Positions 41,322-49,814 of a stretch of DNA of 64,000 nt are shown piece after piece. How positions within the stretch are numbered: the first letter of the stretch is position 1; each line of letters opens with the position of its first letter. Below the pieces are notes generated by a model that was given only the letters and a program-made list of their open reading frames with translations, did not search any database and was not told where the DNA came from. Source of the DNA: Prochlorococcus sp. AG-402-G10 (GTDB lineage: Bacteria > Cyanobacteriota > Cyanobacteriia > PCC-6307 > Cyanobiaceae); NCBI GenBank assembly GCA_003279445.1, contig QCHT01000009.1, positions 1 through 64,000 on the forward strand, given 5' to 3'. Made by a program: the position numbers and the translations under genes.

Positions 41322-41492
41322 AAAGGCATAAGAAATAATGGACTAACATAATTTCAAGAACATTAGATGTCACTTCTGATTTCGCTTGGATACATAAGTT
41401 GCATTTATAGCACCTATGAGAGTTCTGAAACTTATTGGCAATAACTTATTTGATTCGTTATCTTTTTACAAATAAACTCCACTTGTGTGAAT

Positions 41493-41573
41493 ATGACTAA
41501 AGAGGTTTACGATGCAGTTCTTGAAGCATCAAAGAATGGGGAGCTTTGGGGCATAAATAGAGCTCATTGGTAA
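41493..41573 (+). CDS. Very small protein
   Basis: 26 residues: EVYDAVLEASKNGELWG. The EASKNG[EG][LM]W piece recurs at the C terminus of the minus-strand protein 42970-43152, which supports translation of both. Confidence 0.4.
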   Translation: MTKEVYDAVLEASKNGELWGINRAHW

Positions 41574-41772
41574 TTACATTTATGCTATTCATTGCTTTCT
41601 GAGTTATGACCTGGAGAAAATTTCAATTTGAATACTTACTCATTTAAATGCTAATAAGAAACTTTGGTGCCTGGGCTTTTATTTTAATTAATTACGTATG
41701 ACTTAGGAACAAATGCAGATGCTAGGCATCTAATTACTGAATACACTGTCATTAGTTAGAGGAGGAAGTCTT

Positions 41773-41925
41773 ATGGACAACACCTTGGATAAAAGCAAGG
41801 AAGCAAAGGAAATGGAAGCTATCGATGAATATTTTGAATGCACGTCTTTTTGTTTAATTGACGAGAACTTGAGTGATTGCCAAACAATCTGCATGGAAAG
41901 ATTCCTTCAAGGAAATTATTTCTAA
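41773..41925 (+). CDS. Small acidic Cys-containing protein
   Basis: 50 residues with four Cys (FECTSFC and DCQTIC), in two pairs that could bind a metal ion. A GGAGGAAG ribosome site precedes it and a terminator follows. Unknown family. Confidence 0.6.
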   Translation: MDNTLDKSKEAKEMEAIDEYFECTSFCLIDENLSDCQTICMERFLQGNYF

Positions 41926-41966
41926 GGCTGATTTGATTTAACCTTTTCGTTTAGATCGTTAACCAT

Positions 41967-41992
41967 AAAAAAGGGCCTGTTAAAGCCCTTTT
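41967..41992. terminator. Bidirectional intrinsic terminator
   Basis: AAAAGGGC, CTGTTAAA, GCCCTTTT works on both strands, ending 41773-41925 and the convergent 42014-42325. Confidence 0.8.
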
Positions 41993-42013
41993 GCACGTCC
42001 TTAGTGATCCAGA

Positions 42014-42325
42014 TTAGCTAGAACTAGAAAGCTTTATGCCGTCATTGTTTTTCTCAGCTGGGGCAAATACTTTGAGTTCTTCTTGAAGTTCATGCTCACG
42101 TTCATCGAGGATTTTTATACGTGATTGATAGTTTGCCTCAAGACGCTTGCGTGATTCAACGAGCTTGTTGAGTTCTTTTTGATTTTGCTTTTGCTTAAGC
42201 TCCTCTAGTTGACTATCAGAGACAACATAAATAGTCCTATGAGGAGTAATGAAAGAATCAGAAAAGAAGGTGTCAAAGAGTGATGTATACATGGTGTCTT
42301 TTTGAGGTACATAACTACTTTGCAA
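42014..42325 (-). CDS. Coiled-coil hypothetical protein
   Basis: 103 residues. The middle (SQLEELKQKQNQKELNKLVE and on to LDEREHELQEEL) is a strongly charged coiled coil. The start and end are flexible (Ser-rich tail). Unknown role. Confidence 0.55.
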   Translation of the reverse strand: MQSSYVPQKDTMYTSLFDTFFSDSFITPHRTIYVVSDSQLEELKQKQNQKELNKLVESRKRLEANYQSRIKILDEREHELQEELKVFAPAEKNNDGIKLSSSS

Positions 42326-42455
42326 TGAGTTGTTCGAATCTAGAAGGATGTAAACCGAAGATTTCTATTCGGTCTCTACCACTCAGATCGGTTGCCACTA
42401 CTGAAATATTGGGTTTACCGAAAGTTGAAGCAACGATCAACTAGTGAAGTACTAC

Positions 42456-42875
42456 TTATCTAGACCACCGGCATTGGTCTTCATAACGTTGATATATTTG
42501 TGCATATCCTTTTGAGACAAGTTTCTTTTGAATATTCATTCGACCTTTTGATATCTCCGCAACTGTTCGTCCATAACGGTCTTTGGTTATTCGGCGAATC
42601 GAAACTTGCTCGCCAGCCACTAACTTATTCAGATAATCTCTAGCTGCTTTTGCTGGTACAGGGTCAGCTCTTGAACCACGTAGTTCAGGTGTGTCGATAC
42701 AAGCCAATCGTATTTTTTCACCTTTAGTACTCGTGCAAGTGTCACCGTCATAACAGCTTTTAATCGTTACTAAAGCACTTCTGTTGGAGTAGTGATTGAT
42801 TCCAATGATGACGATCAAAGCTCCAAGCCCAATCTTCAATAAATCTGTTGCGCAGCCAAAACAACCTTTAATCAT
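42456..42875 (-). CDS. Staphylococcal-nuclease-like protein, membrane anchored
   Basis: 139 residues. A membrane helix (about 10-26) is followed by an SNase domain: SCYDGDTCTS, IRLACIDTPELRGS (catalytic Arg and Asp region), TKDRYGRTVAEI (Glu/Arg) and KLVSKGYAQIYQ. The C-terminal helix that normally follows (CPW...A) is cut to QCRWSR, about 20 residues short. Exported Ca-dependent nuclease if active. Confidence 0.82.
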   Translation of the reverse strand: MIKGCFGCATDLLKIGLGALIVIIGINHYSNRSALVTIKSCYDGDTCTSTKGEKIRLACIDTPELRGSRADPVPAKAARDYLNKLVAGEQVSIRRITKDRYGRTVAEISKGRMNIQKKLVSKGYAQIYQRYEDQCRWSR

Positions 42876-42969
42876 TGTTCTTATCTTTGTTCATGTATCT
42901 AATTGTCCTGGATATAACCCTTCAAAGTATTTGACCACTGTGGTCCTGATATCAATTCTGATCAGAGCC

Positions 42970-43152
42970 TTATGAGAACCACATTCCACCATTCTTACTT
43001 GCTTCTAAAAAGTTCTTTCTTTGCTCCTGATGTTTCTCAAGAAGTTCTTTGGATTTTGCTAAATCAGTTGTGTTACTTTTGAGAGGTTTAACTGTCTCAG
43101 GCCATAGAATTGAAATCCATGATCTTGTTCTTGCTCTAGCGTATGCAACCAT
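42970..43152 (-). CDS. Small basic hypothetical protein
   Basis: 60 residues. A basic/aromatic start (ARARTRSWISILWPETVK) then a charged helix and the end EASKNGGMWFS, shared in part with the 26-residue protein at 41493-41573. Confidence 0.5.
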   Translation of the reverse strand: MVAYARARTRSWISILWPETVKPLKSNTTDLAKSKELLEKHQEQRKNFLEASKNGGMWFS

Positions 43153-43492
43153 GTCTCAATAGAGAGATTGATTTAGTAGGTAGGTGTAGCTATTTAGCAT
43201 ATACCTGATTTCCTTATAGCTTTGAATTAGGGAACAGCAATCAGTGAAGTCTTGAGATGAACACGCTGCTGAGTAGAGCGTGTTCATGAAGGGAGAGCAA
43301 GACCAGTATTGGTAGACTAACAAGCTTGATCTTTATTAGCTAAAAGCTAAGGGAAAGAAGAAAGGCTATTAATTTAGCTTGGCCTATTCGCAAATGCTTA
43401 TTGCTGATCAGTATAAATACTTAAGTAATCCTCCTCATTCGTTCTCTGAGCAATAGAAGTAGAAAGAAGGAAGGACATTTGGAGCCTTAATT
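43153..43492. other. Gene-free stretch with perfect 11-bp inverted repeat
   Basis: ATGAACACGCT (43257-43267) and AGCGTGTTCAT (43277-43287) are exact complements around 9 nt. No U-tract follows. The rest holds no convincing gene; the leader of the small gene at 43493 occupies the last part. Confidence 0.45.
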
Positions 43493-43660
43493 ATGTCAAA
43501 CCGTTTATCCCAAAACTTCAAGGAATCATCTCCCCTAACTAATCTACTTTCTATTAATAAACCAAAATATGATGATGATGTGATTGAGTGCATGCAATTT
43601 GGTATTTGCTCAGTACGTCCTAAACCCTTAAAAGAAATTCCTTATTATTATCATTTTTAA
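43493..43660 (+). CDS. Small protein with ECxQFGIC motif
   Basis: 55 residues. NRLSQNFKESSPLTNLLSIN leads to VIECMQFGICSVRPKP, the motif also found at 37404-37559. Outside that motif the two differ, which points to selection on the Cys motif. Unknown role. Confidence 0.6.
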   Translation: MSNRLSQNFKESSPLTNLLSINKPKYDDDVIECMQFGICSVRPKPLKEIPYYYHF

Positions 43661-43850
43661 TTAGTCCTTCAGCAAAACTTACTAGCACTACAAGCTATGA
43701 GAAATATGTAAAGCGCGAATTTCTAGCAGACGTGTGTATTCATTGAGGCTTCTAAAAATAAATACACTTTTTCATTTTGCTAATGAAAAGGAACCTTTAG
43801 ATATAGGGAAGGAGTCAGAGGGAATCAGTACCTATATTATTCTCAGATTT

Positions 43851-44333
43851 TCAAAGGAACGAAGGATCTAGAAGTGATGGTCTGTAAGAAAGAACAAAAG
43901 GGTTTTGGTCGTTTTTAACTGCAGTAATCACATCTTCTCCAGTGTGCCAAATCCATTGTTGCTGAGGAGCTCTTCCATCAATATCAACGCTTGTCCCAAC
44001 TGGAGGTCCAAAACGATGCCTTAAGCCTGCCAATACTTCGGTCATGTTTCTATAGTCAATCTCATAAGCAAGTTGGTTTAATCCATTCTCATCTTCGACA
44101 CGAACACGAAGTCTACTCACTGGTAAACCACTCATTTGGAAATCTCTAACTTCATAAAGCTCTTTGCTTACTCCAACCTCTACAGCTTTTAAAGACACAC
44201 CAAGATGTCTCTCGACACTTGTGAGATCCATCCCCCAAGATAAACCTTCAACACAAGCATTCGCAGGTATAGGAATCAGTTGAATAGAAAAAAGAACAAC
44301 AGCTAAAACAACGGATCTAAAAACTGTCTTCAT
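43851..44333 (-). CDS. Secreted hypothetical protein
   Basis: 160 residues. Signal peptide 1-26 (IPIPANACVEG). The mature part opens with LSWGMDLTSVERHLG and has a YEIDYRNMTEVLAGLRHRFG helix and two W residues in QQWIWHTG. The WGM...V...LG pattern recalls small periplasmic proteins that gauge substrate; no firm family. Stands just before znuB. Confidence 0.6.
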   Translation of the reverse strand: MKTVFRSVVLAVVLFSIQLIPIPANACVEGLSWGMDLTSVERHLGVSLKAVEVGVSKELYEVRDFQMSGLPVSRLRVRVEDENGLNQLAYEIDYRNMTEVLAGLRHRFGPPVGTSVDIDGRAPQQQWIWHTGEDVITAVKNDQNPFVLSYRPSLLDPSFL

Positions 44334-44500
44334 CTTAATCTCTTTAATCTTTCTAATTAAAAACTAGGCAGTCCTTTTTGAAAAGAATGTCTTTTGTGTG
44401 CTATCAAACTTAAAATAATTAAAGCTTTCGATCTCGCCACGAATCTTCTGAAAACCCAGTGGCGATTTCATGAACACCACTTATTTTTCTTTAGATCATT

Positions 44501-45295
44501 TTAGACAGAGGAACGTCCTGCTGGTACAAGTACTAAGGAAGCAACACAGAGAACACTTATAAGAGGACCTGGTGCCAGATTAAAAAGAATTGAAAGAGAA
44601 AAACCTAAAACGGATATTACAACTCCAAATATTGAAGATCGAACCATGGCAACCCGCAAGCTTTGGGCTTGAACTAATCCCAACAAAGCTGGAGTCGATA
44701 GTAGAGCAATTACAAGGATGACCCCAACTGCAGCCATTGAGCTAACAATGACAAGAGCAGTTGTAAAACCAAGAGCTAAGTTTAAAGAAGATACATTTAT
44801 GCCATTAGCATCAGCACCTTCTGGATCTAATCCAACATAAATAAGCTTGTTGTAACCAAAAATCATCAAACAAACAAATATTAAAAATGAAATCAATGTT
44901 CTTAATAGATCTCCCCAGTTTGCAGTTAATAGATCTCCAAATAAAACAGCTTCTAAATCAATTCTGATACCAAGCAAAGGTATTAGGATGAGGCCAAGTC
45001 CAAGTGATCCAGCAAGAATTGTATTCATTACTGCTGCATAGGTTTCGCTTCGTTTATTAGTCAGCTTTTCGGCCAGGAGTGCCCCAATTAATCCACTTAT
45101 AACTCCTCCAATAGAAGCATCTAAACCAAGCGCTACTGCCAACGCTAAGCCGGGTAAAACACAATGAGAGATTAAATTGACCTGTAAAAGTCGTTTATGT
45201 GTAATTAATACAGTGCCCATAGCTGGGCATAGTGCACCTGAGAAGCAAGTTATAAAAAAGGGGATTACCCACCAATTTGTATTGATAAAAGACAT
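44501..45295 (-). CDS. znuB: Zinc ABC transporter permease
   Basis: 264 residues, about seven to eight membrane helices (FFITCFSGALCPAMGTVLI, LVIVSSMAAVGVILVIALLS). The layout and the conserved helix pair ALLSTPAL are those of ABC-3 type ZnuB/MntB permeases. It moves zinc through the inner membrane with ZnuA and ZnuC. Unlike in most operons it is separated from znuC by zur on the other strand (start to start with zur, 38 bp from its ATG). Confidence 0.88.
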   Translation of the reverse strand: MSFINTNWWVIPFFITCFSGALCPAMGTVLITHKRLLQVNLISHCVLPGLALAVALGLDASIGGVISGLIGALLAEKLTNKRSETYAAVMNTILAGSLGLGLILIPLLGIRIDLEAVLFGDLLTANWGDLLRTLISFLIFVCLMIFGYNKLIYVGLDPEGADANGINVSSLNLALGFTTALVIVSSMAAVGVILVIALLSTPALLGLVQAQSLRVAMVRSSIFGVVISVLGFSLSILFNLAPGPLISVLCVASLVLVPAGRSSV

Positions 45296-45333
45296 TAAGC
45301 AAATGATTGAGTATTGTCAGAAAAAGAGATCCA

Positions 45334-45750
45334 ATGAAGATCTTGCCAATGAGCAGTAGAAGAGCCGAAATTACTTTTCGCCAAAAGCAATTGCTTGAGG
45401 AACTCAAAAAATGTGATGATGAATTGACCGGCCAAGAGTTGCATAGACAATTGCATCAAGGTGAGAAAATCATGGGTTTGGCGACGGTGTATAGGAATTT
45501 GCAAGTACTTGTAAAGCAAGGCTTGGTTCGTTCTAGGCACCTTCCAACAGGTGAAGTCCTTTATACACCTGTTGAAAGAGATATCCATCATTTGACTTGT
45601 GTTGACTGTGGAGAGACCACACGCTTGAATGGATGTCCTGTAAAAACATTGAGTATTCCTAAGAAATCCTCTCCAAAATTCGAGTTGTTGTTTCATACTC
45701 TTGAGTTCTTTGGCCTTTGCCAAAATTGCCTTGAGAAGCAAGAGTCTTGA
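45334..45750 (+). CDS. zur: Zinc uptake regulator
   Basis: 138 residues from the ATG at 45334; an upstream TTG (45307) and a further ATG (45349) are also possible. The winged helix (ITFRQKQLLEEL, TVYRNLQVLVKQGLV) and two CxxC pairs (CVDC, CQNC) with HHLTC are those of Fur-family Zur. It represses zinc-uptake genes when zinc is plentiful. It is placed head to head with znuB and tail to tail with znuC, so any znuC-to-znuB read-through would be antisense to it. Confidence 0.85.
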   Translation: MKILPMSSRRAEITFRQKQLLEELKKCDDELTGQELHRQLHQGEKIMGLATVYRNLQVLVKQGLVRSRHLPTGEVLYTPVERDIHHLTCVDCGETTRLNGCPVKTLSIPKKSSPKFELLFHTLEFFGLCQNCLEKQES

Positions 45751-45766
45751 AGTTATTTGAGTAATA

Positions 45767-46468
45767 TTATGCACAGCAGTGATTACTTATACAACTTATA
45801 GATTCAAGTCTTTCCTGTACTTCTTGAGGATTACCTGAAGCTAGAACAGTCTTATCAAGAGCGACGACCTTGTCATAGGCCTCTAAGGATTTCCCCCATT
45901 CATGACTACTAACAAAAAGTGTTAGTCCTGAATCAGCTAGTTGACGAATAATTTTTAAGAACTGTTCTCGAGTAGGTGGATCTAAGGAAGAGCATGGCTC
46001 GTCAAGAAGAAATATTTTCGCTGGCGTCATTAACGTTTTTGCTAATAATGCTTTTTGTTGTTGACCGCCTGATAATGAATCAAGCCTCCTTTTTGCTAGA
46101 TCAGTTATTCCTACTCGTTGTAGGGCAGCTTCTAATTCACAACAGGTTGATTTTGAGTGATTTGTCCGACCCAAAGAAACCAGTCCTTCAACAGTAATTG
46201 GGAAACTCCAATTTAATGATGATCTTTGTGGCATGAGAGCAACATGATGCCGGGCATTAAGCAAAGGAGAACCATTAATATTTATCTGACCAGTATCAGG
46301 CTTATGTTGTCCTTGAAGAAGACGCAATAAAGTAGATTTGCCAGCTCCATTTGGACCAACAAGTGCTGTCAAAGTCCCTCGTTCGAGTTCAACTGAAACA
46401 TCATTCAAAGCAGAAAAGCCTTGCCCTGAATAGGAATATGTCAAATTCTCCGCAATTAAACTAGCCAT
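45767..46468 (-). CDS. znuC: Zinc ABC transporter ATPase
   Basis: 233 residues. Walker A GPNGAGKST, Q-loop MPQRSS, signature LSGGQQQKALLAKTL and Walker B KIFLLDEPCSSLD are all intact. Length is typical. Powers ZnuB. It is divergent from znuA across an 81-bp region with a Zur-type site, and its 3' end faces zur with 16 bp between stops. Confidence 0.9.
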   Translation of the reverse strand: MASLIAENLTYSYSGQGFSALNDVSVELERGTLTALVGPNGAGKSTLLRLLQGQHKPDTGQININGSPLLNARHHVALMPQRSSLNWSFPITVEGLVSLGRTNHSKSTCCELEAALQRVGITDLAKRRLDSLSGGQQQKALLAKTLMTPAKIFLLDEPCSSLDPPTREQFLKIIRQLADSGLTLFVSSHEWGKSLEAYDKVVALDKTVLASGNPQEVQERLESISCISNHCCA

Positions 46469-46502
46469 TAATCAAAGCATTTCCTAACAGAGAGATTCAT
46501 AA

Positions 46503-46517
46503 TGATAACCATTCTCA
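46503..46517. promoter_or_regulatory. Zur-box between znuC and znuA
   Basis: TGATAACCATTCTCA within the longer ATAATGATAACCATTCTCAT. It is a diverged form of the 10114-10136 palindrome (5 of 7 dyad positions match). It lies 33 bp before znuA and 35 bp before znuC, so both could be repressed from it. Confidence 0.7.
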
Positions 46518-46549
46518 TAATATAAGGGAAGTGATGAATTATCGGTCGC

Positions 46550-48052
46550 ATGTTTTTCAGGCTACCCAAAGAAGAAAACAGAAAGCTCTCATATAGAGAA
46601 ACAATCTTCAACGCTTCTATTCTAGCTGGCGCAGTTTTTTTATCTGGAATTAATCAGAGCGTTCAAGCTAAACCTAAGTCAATTGTTGCTGTTGAACCAT
46701 TAGTTTGTGATTTGGTTTCTGCAATTGCACTACCTTCATCCTCTGTCACTTGTTTGATTGATAGAACAAAAGATGTACATGATGTGAAAATTTCTCCGAG
46801 GCAGGCCCAAACTTTAAAGAAGGCAAGTCAAGTGTTTACTCTTGGGCAAGAGATGACTCCCGCAATGAAAAAATGGCTGGATAATCCCATAACGGTTGTT
46901 CTCGGTGTAAGTGCAATAGAAATTGACGACCACGACGACCACGACGACCACGACGACCATGATGATCATTCATCTGCGAAAGGTGACGATCATTCAGCTG
47001 ATAAACATGATGATCACGATGATCATGGAGATGAAGCGTTTGAATGGGCTGGTGTCTTTGAACTTTCACCAGGAACCTATAAATGGTCTTTTGCAAAAGT
47101 CGATGGAGACTATGCAGATCCTGCAATGAAAATGGTCATCCTTAATTCTGGGGATATTGAAGCATCAGAAGAGCTTGCTGAAGAATTATTAGAGTCCAAA
47201 AATTCAGAAGTTAAACGCAATAATGACAAACTTGTTGCACAGGACAAAGCCTATGTTCTTACATTTAATGAGAGAAAAGACAGCACAACATTCAATGTAG
47301 AAATCAAAAAAGCTGGTAAATATGCATTCTTTACTGAGCATATGCCTTTTGAGTTTGAAGCCGATGAACATTTCTTTAAAGATGTTTCAGGAGATGATAT
47401 TGAACCAATAGCTCAAGTTCCAGATGAAGGTGGTGATCATCATCACCATGATCATGGTGGACTAGATCCACATATTTGGCATGATCCTCATAACATCATC
47501 AAGATGGGAAATATCATTTCTAAAAATCTCAACAAGAAAATTTCATTCTTTGATAGAGAAACGAAAAAAGTTTTAAAAGAAAGAACACAAGCTGTTAATT
47601 CTATTTTAGAAGATTTAGATCAATGGACTCAAAGACAAGTGGCCACAATCCCTTCTAATCAAAGGACGATAGTTTCTAAGCACAAAGCTATGGAATACTA
47701 CGGGGATGCTTTTGGTTTAAAAACTATTAGCTTATTAGATTTTCTTGGTCATTCAGCGAGTCTTAGGCCTCAGACCATTTCAAGAGTAATAACAGAGCTT
47801 AGAGAAGAGAACGTACAAGTTATATTTCCTGAGCAAAAACCTTCTTCAAAGTTGTTGAAGAACTTAAGTAGACAAACTTCTACCCCTATAGCAAAACAGC
47901 AGATTTTTGTTGATGGTTTAATGCCAACAGGAAACACGATTTCTGTAGCTGTTCATAACACTTGTACTATCGTTAACTCTTTGGGTGGTTACTGCAATGA
48001 GAAAGCAGGTGATGAACTCGAAAATAGATGGGACACATTAACTAAACGTTGA
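46550..48052 (+). CDS. znuA: Zinc-binding protein ZnuA with inserted domain
   Basis: 500 residues, far longer than the usual 310. The signal peptide ends near 41 (SVQAKPKS). ZnuA landmarks are VHDVKISPRQAQ (first His ligand), DPHIWHDPHNI (second), TIVSKHKAMEYYG (third) and the end AVHNTCTIVNSLGG. Between the first and second sits an Asp/His stretch (DDH repeats at 126-140, and HDDHDDH) and a roughly 120-residue insert, about 164-285 (FEWAGVFELSPGTYKWSF to FFTEHMPFEFEADEH), homologous to one in the CobW protein at 48432-49814. A second His run, HHHHDHG, precedes the DPHIW block. Periplasmic. Confidence 0.9.
   Translation: MFFRLPKEENRKLSYRETIFNASILAGAVFLSGINQSVQAKPKSIVAVEPLVCDLVSAIALPSSSVTCLIDRTKDVHDVKISPRQAQTLKKASQVFTLGQEMTPAMKKWLDNPITVVLGVSAIEIDDHDDHDDHDDHDDHSSAKGDDHSADKHDDHDDHGDEAFEWAGVFELSPGTYKWSFAKVDGDYADPAMKMVILNSGDIEASEELAEELLESKNSEVKRNNDKLVAQDKAYVLTFNERKDSTTFNVEIKKAGKYAFFTEHMPFEFEADEHFFKDVSGDDIEPIAQVPDEGGDHHHHDHGGLDPHIWHDPHNIIKMGNIISKNLNKKISFFDRETKKVLKERTQAVNSILEDLDQWTQRQVATIPSNQRTIVSKHKAMEYYGDAFGLKTISLLDFLGHSASLRPQTISRVITELREENVQVIFPEQKPSSKLLKNLSRQTSTPIAKQQIFVDGLMPTGNTISVAVHNTCTIVNSLGGYCNEKAGDELENRWDTLTKR
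46925..46969 (+). repeat. (Asp-Asp-His)5 nine-base tandem repeat in znuA
   Basis: Five copies of GACGACCAC-type units. It codes the zinc-binding loop of ZnuA. Such repeats can change copy number. Confidence 0.8.
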
Positions 48053-48102
48053 TTTAAAAATCCTAATCTTCTGTTAAAGTTTCACATTCACTTGTAATTA
48101 AA

Positions 48103-48435
48103 ATGTCTAAGGTTAAAGGTTTAGAAGGCTACAAAAAATACTGGGAAGATCAAGTAAGTTTAATGGATCAATCACCATGGAACCAACAAAAGATCTTAAA
48201 GTTAACTCTCTCAAATGATTTTGAGAAAAAAATTGAAGAATTTAAATTTTCTAATCACTCTCTTGTCAGAGAAGGTGGGCAATTAACTTTACGTTTAAAA
48301 GTTCCCTACAACTACTCTGAGCTTGATGATTTTGAGGGAAAGGCTATCGAACTCTTGGCTATCGATAAAAATTTCTTAATTGACATGAGATTGACCAATT
48401 CAAATTGTACTAAAGACATAACAAAAACAAAATGA
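48103..48435 (+). CDS. Small hypothetical protein of the zinc locus
   Basis: 110 residues: YKKYWEDQVSLMDQSPWNQQ, then an alpha-beta part (LTLRLKVPYNYSELDDFEGK). Soluble. Its stop overlaps the start of the CobW gene by four bases (ATGA), a coupled pair. No domain known to me. Confidence 0.65.
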   Translation: MSKVKGLEGYKKYWEDQVSLMDQSPWNQQKILKLTLSNDFEKKIEEFKFSNHSLVREGGQLTLRLKVPYNYSELDDFEGKAIELLAIDKNFLIDMRLTNSNCTKDITKTK

Positions 48436-49814
48436 CTATCGAACAAAAAGTACCTGTCACAATCCTTACGGGCTTTCTCGGCTCTGGGAAAACCACTCTC
48501 CTTAATCGGATTCTGAGTGAAGAGCATGGTAAACGAATTGCTGTAATTGAAAATGAATATGGTGAAGTTGGTATTGATCAGGGTCTGGTCATTAATGCTG
48601 ACGAAGAAGTCTTTGAAATGTCCAACGGTTGCATTTGCTGCACCGTTCGTGGAGACCTAATTCGCGTATTAGGCAACCTCATGAAGCGACGAGATAAATT
48701 CGACTATGTGTTGGTTGAGACAACAGGACTTGCTGATCCTGGACCTGTTGCTCAGACATTTTTTATGGATGACGAAATCCGTAATGAATTTTCTCTTGAT
48801 GGCATTGTTACTCTCGTTGATGCGGCTCACATTGATCAGCAACTCGGTCGCAGTGATGAAAGCTCCGAGCAGGTTGCCTTCGCAGATGTCCTTGTCCTAA
48901 ATAAAACGGACTTAGTCTCTGATGAATCTCTTGATATTCTTGAATCAAGACTACGCGATATGAACCGGATGGCTCGTGTTGTTCGAAGTAAGCAAGCGGA
49001 TGTGTCTATTGATACTGTGTTAAACCTGAGTGCGTTTGATCTAGATCAGGTATTAAAGCGTCGCCCCACTTTTCTTGAGCCAGAATATCCATTCGAGTGG
49101 ACAGGTGTTTTTTCTCTTGAGAAAGGTCGTTATGAACTTAGCCTTGAAGAAGGTCCTGATCCCACTATGTCGCTGGTCGTTCTGGAAGATCAGGGGATTG
49201 ACGAAGCAGCTCTAAATACAGGTGCGGAATCATGCGTAAGACTTTACGCTGACCCTGCGGAACTTATTCATCCGGGAAGCACAGTCCCAATTGAAAAACA
49301 TGTCAGTCTTCAGCTTCAGTCTAATGGGAGTAAATCTTTCTTTTTAGAACTTGATAATGCTACTCATATTGGGCTGTTCACCCAGCACACAGCAGAGGAG
49401 TTTGATATTAAAGTATCCCGAGTTGGTACTTTAATCACTACAACTGAAAGTGATGGCAAAAATGATGCTTTGATCCAACCTGAAACTGAGCGGACTTGGG
49501 TTGCAGAGCATGAACATGATGATGAAGTGGGCTCAATTGCTATTGAGCGAATAGGTGATGTCGATCCAGCAAAACTTAATAAGTGGTTGAGTCGACTCCT
49601 GTCAGAAAAAGGTGTAGATATATTTAGGACAAAAGGGTTTATAAGTTATGCGGGTGAATCCAGGCGAATGGTTTTTCAAGGGGTTCATATGCTCTTCACT
49701 GCTCAGCCAGATAAAGAATGGGGGAATGAACCTCGCCATAATCAATTAGTGTTTATCGGTCGAAATCTTGATGAAAAAGAAATGTGTAGGGAGTTCGATA
49801 AGTGCCTGGTGTAG
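48432..49814 (+). CDS. CobW/G3E-family GTPase with inserted ZnuA-type domain
   Basis: 460 residues. G1 GFLGSGKTTLL (11-21), metal motif GCICC (about 68-72), VETTGLADP and NKTD are intact. The CobW C-terminal domain comes only after a roughly 115-residue insert, about 221-337, opening FEWTGVFSLEKGRYELSL and ending GLFTQHTAEEFDIKV, which matches the insert of ZnuA. The last part is VFIGRNLDE. Such GTPases deliver zinc to client enzymes when it is scarce. Stop and next start overlap by 13 bp. Confidence 0.88.
   Translation: MTIEQKVPVTILTGFLGSGKTTLLNRILSEEHGKRIAVIENEYGEVGIDQGLVINADEEVFEMSNGCICCTVRGDLIRVLGNLMKRRDKFDYVLVETTGLADPGPVAQTFFMDDEIRNEFSLDGIVTLVDAAHIDQQLGRSDESSEQVAFADVLVLNKTDLVSDESLDILESRLRDMNRMARVVRSKQADVSIDTVLNLSAFDLDQVLKRRPTFLEPEYPFEWTGVFSLEKGRYELSLEEGPDPTMSLVVLEDQGIDEAALNTGAESCVRLYADPAELIHPGSTVPIEKHVSLQLQSNGSKSFFLELDNATHIGLFTQHTAEEFDIKVSRVGTLITTTESDGKNDALIQPETERTWVAEHEHDDEVGSIAIERIGDVDPAKLNKWLSRLLSEKGVDIFRTKGFISYAGESRRMVFQGVHMLFTAQPDKEWGNEPRHNQLVFIGRNLDEKEMCREFDKCLV

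Noticed and set aside
45295-45774. Minus-strand 159-codon frame opposite zur
   Set aside because: It is the antisense of zur, with no family features; zur has complete Fur-family motifs.
46923-47129. Poly-Thr/Met frame within znuA
   Set aside because: It is a shifted reading of the Asp/His repeat and lies wholly inside znuA.
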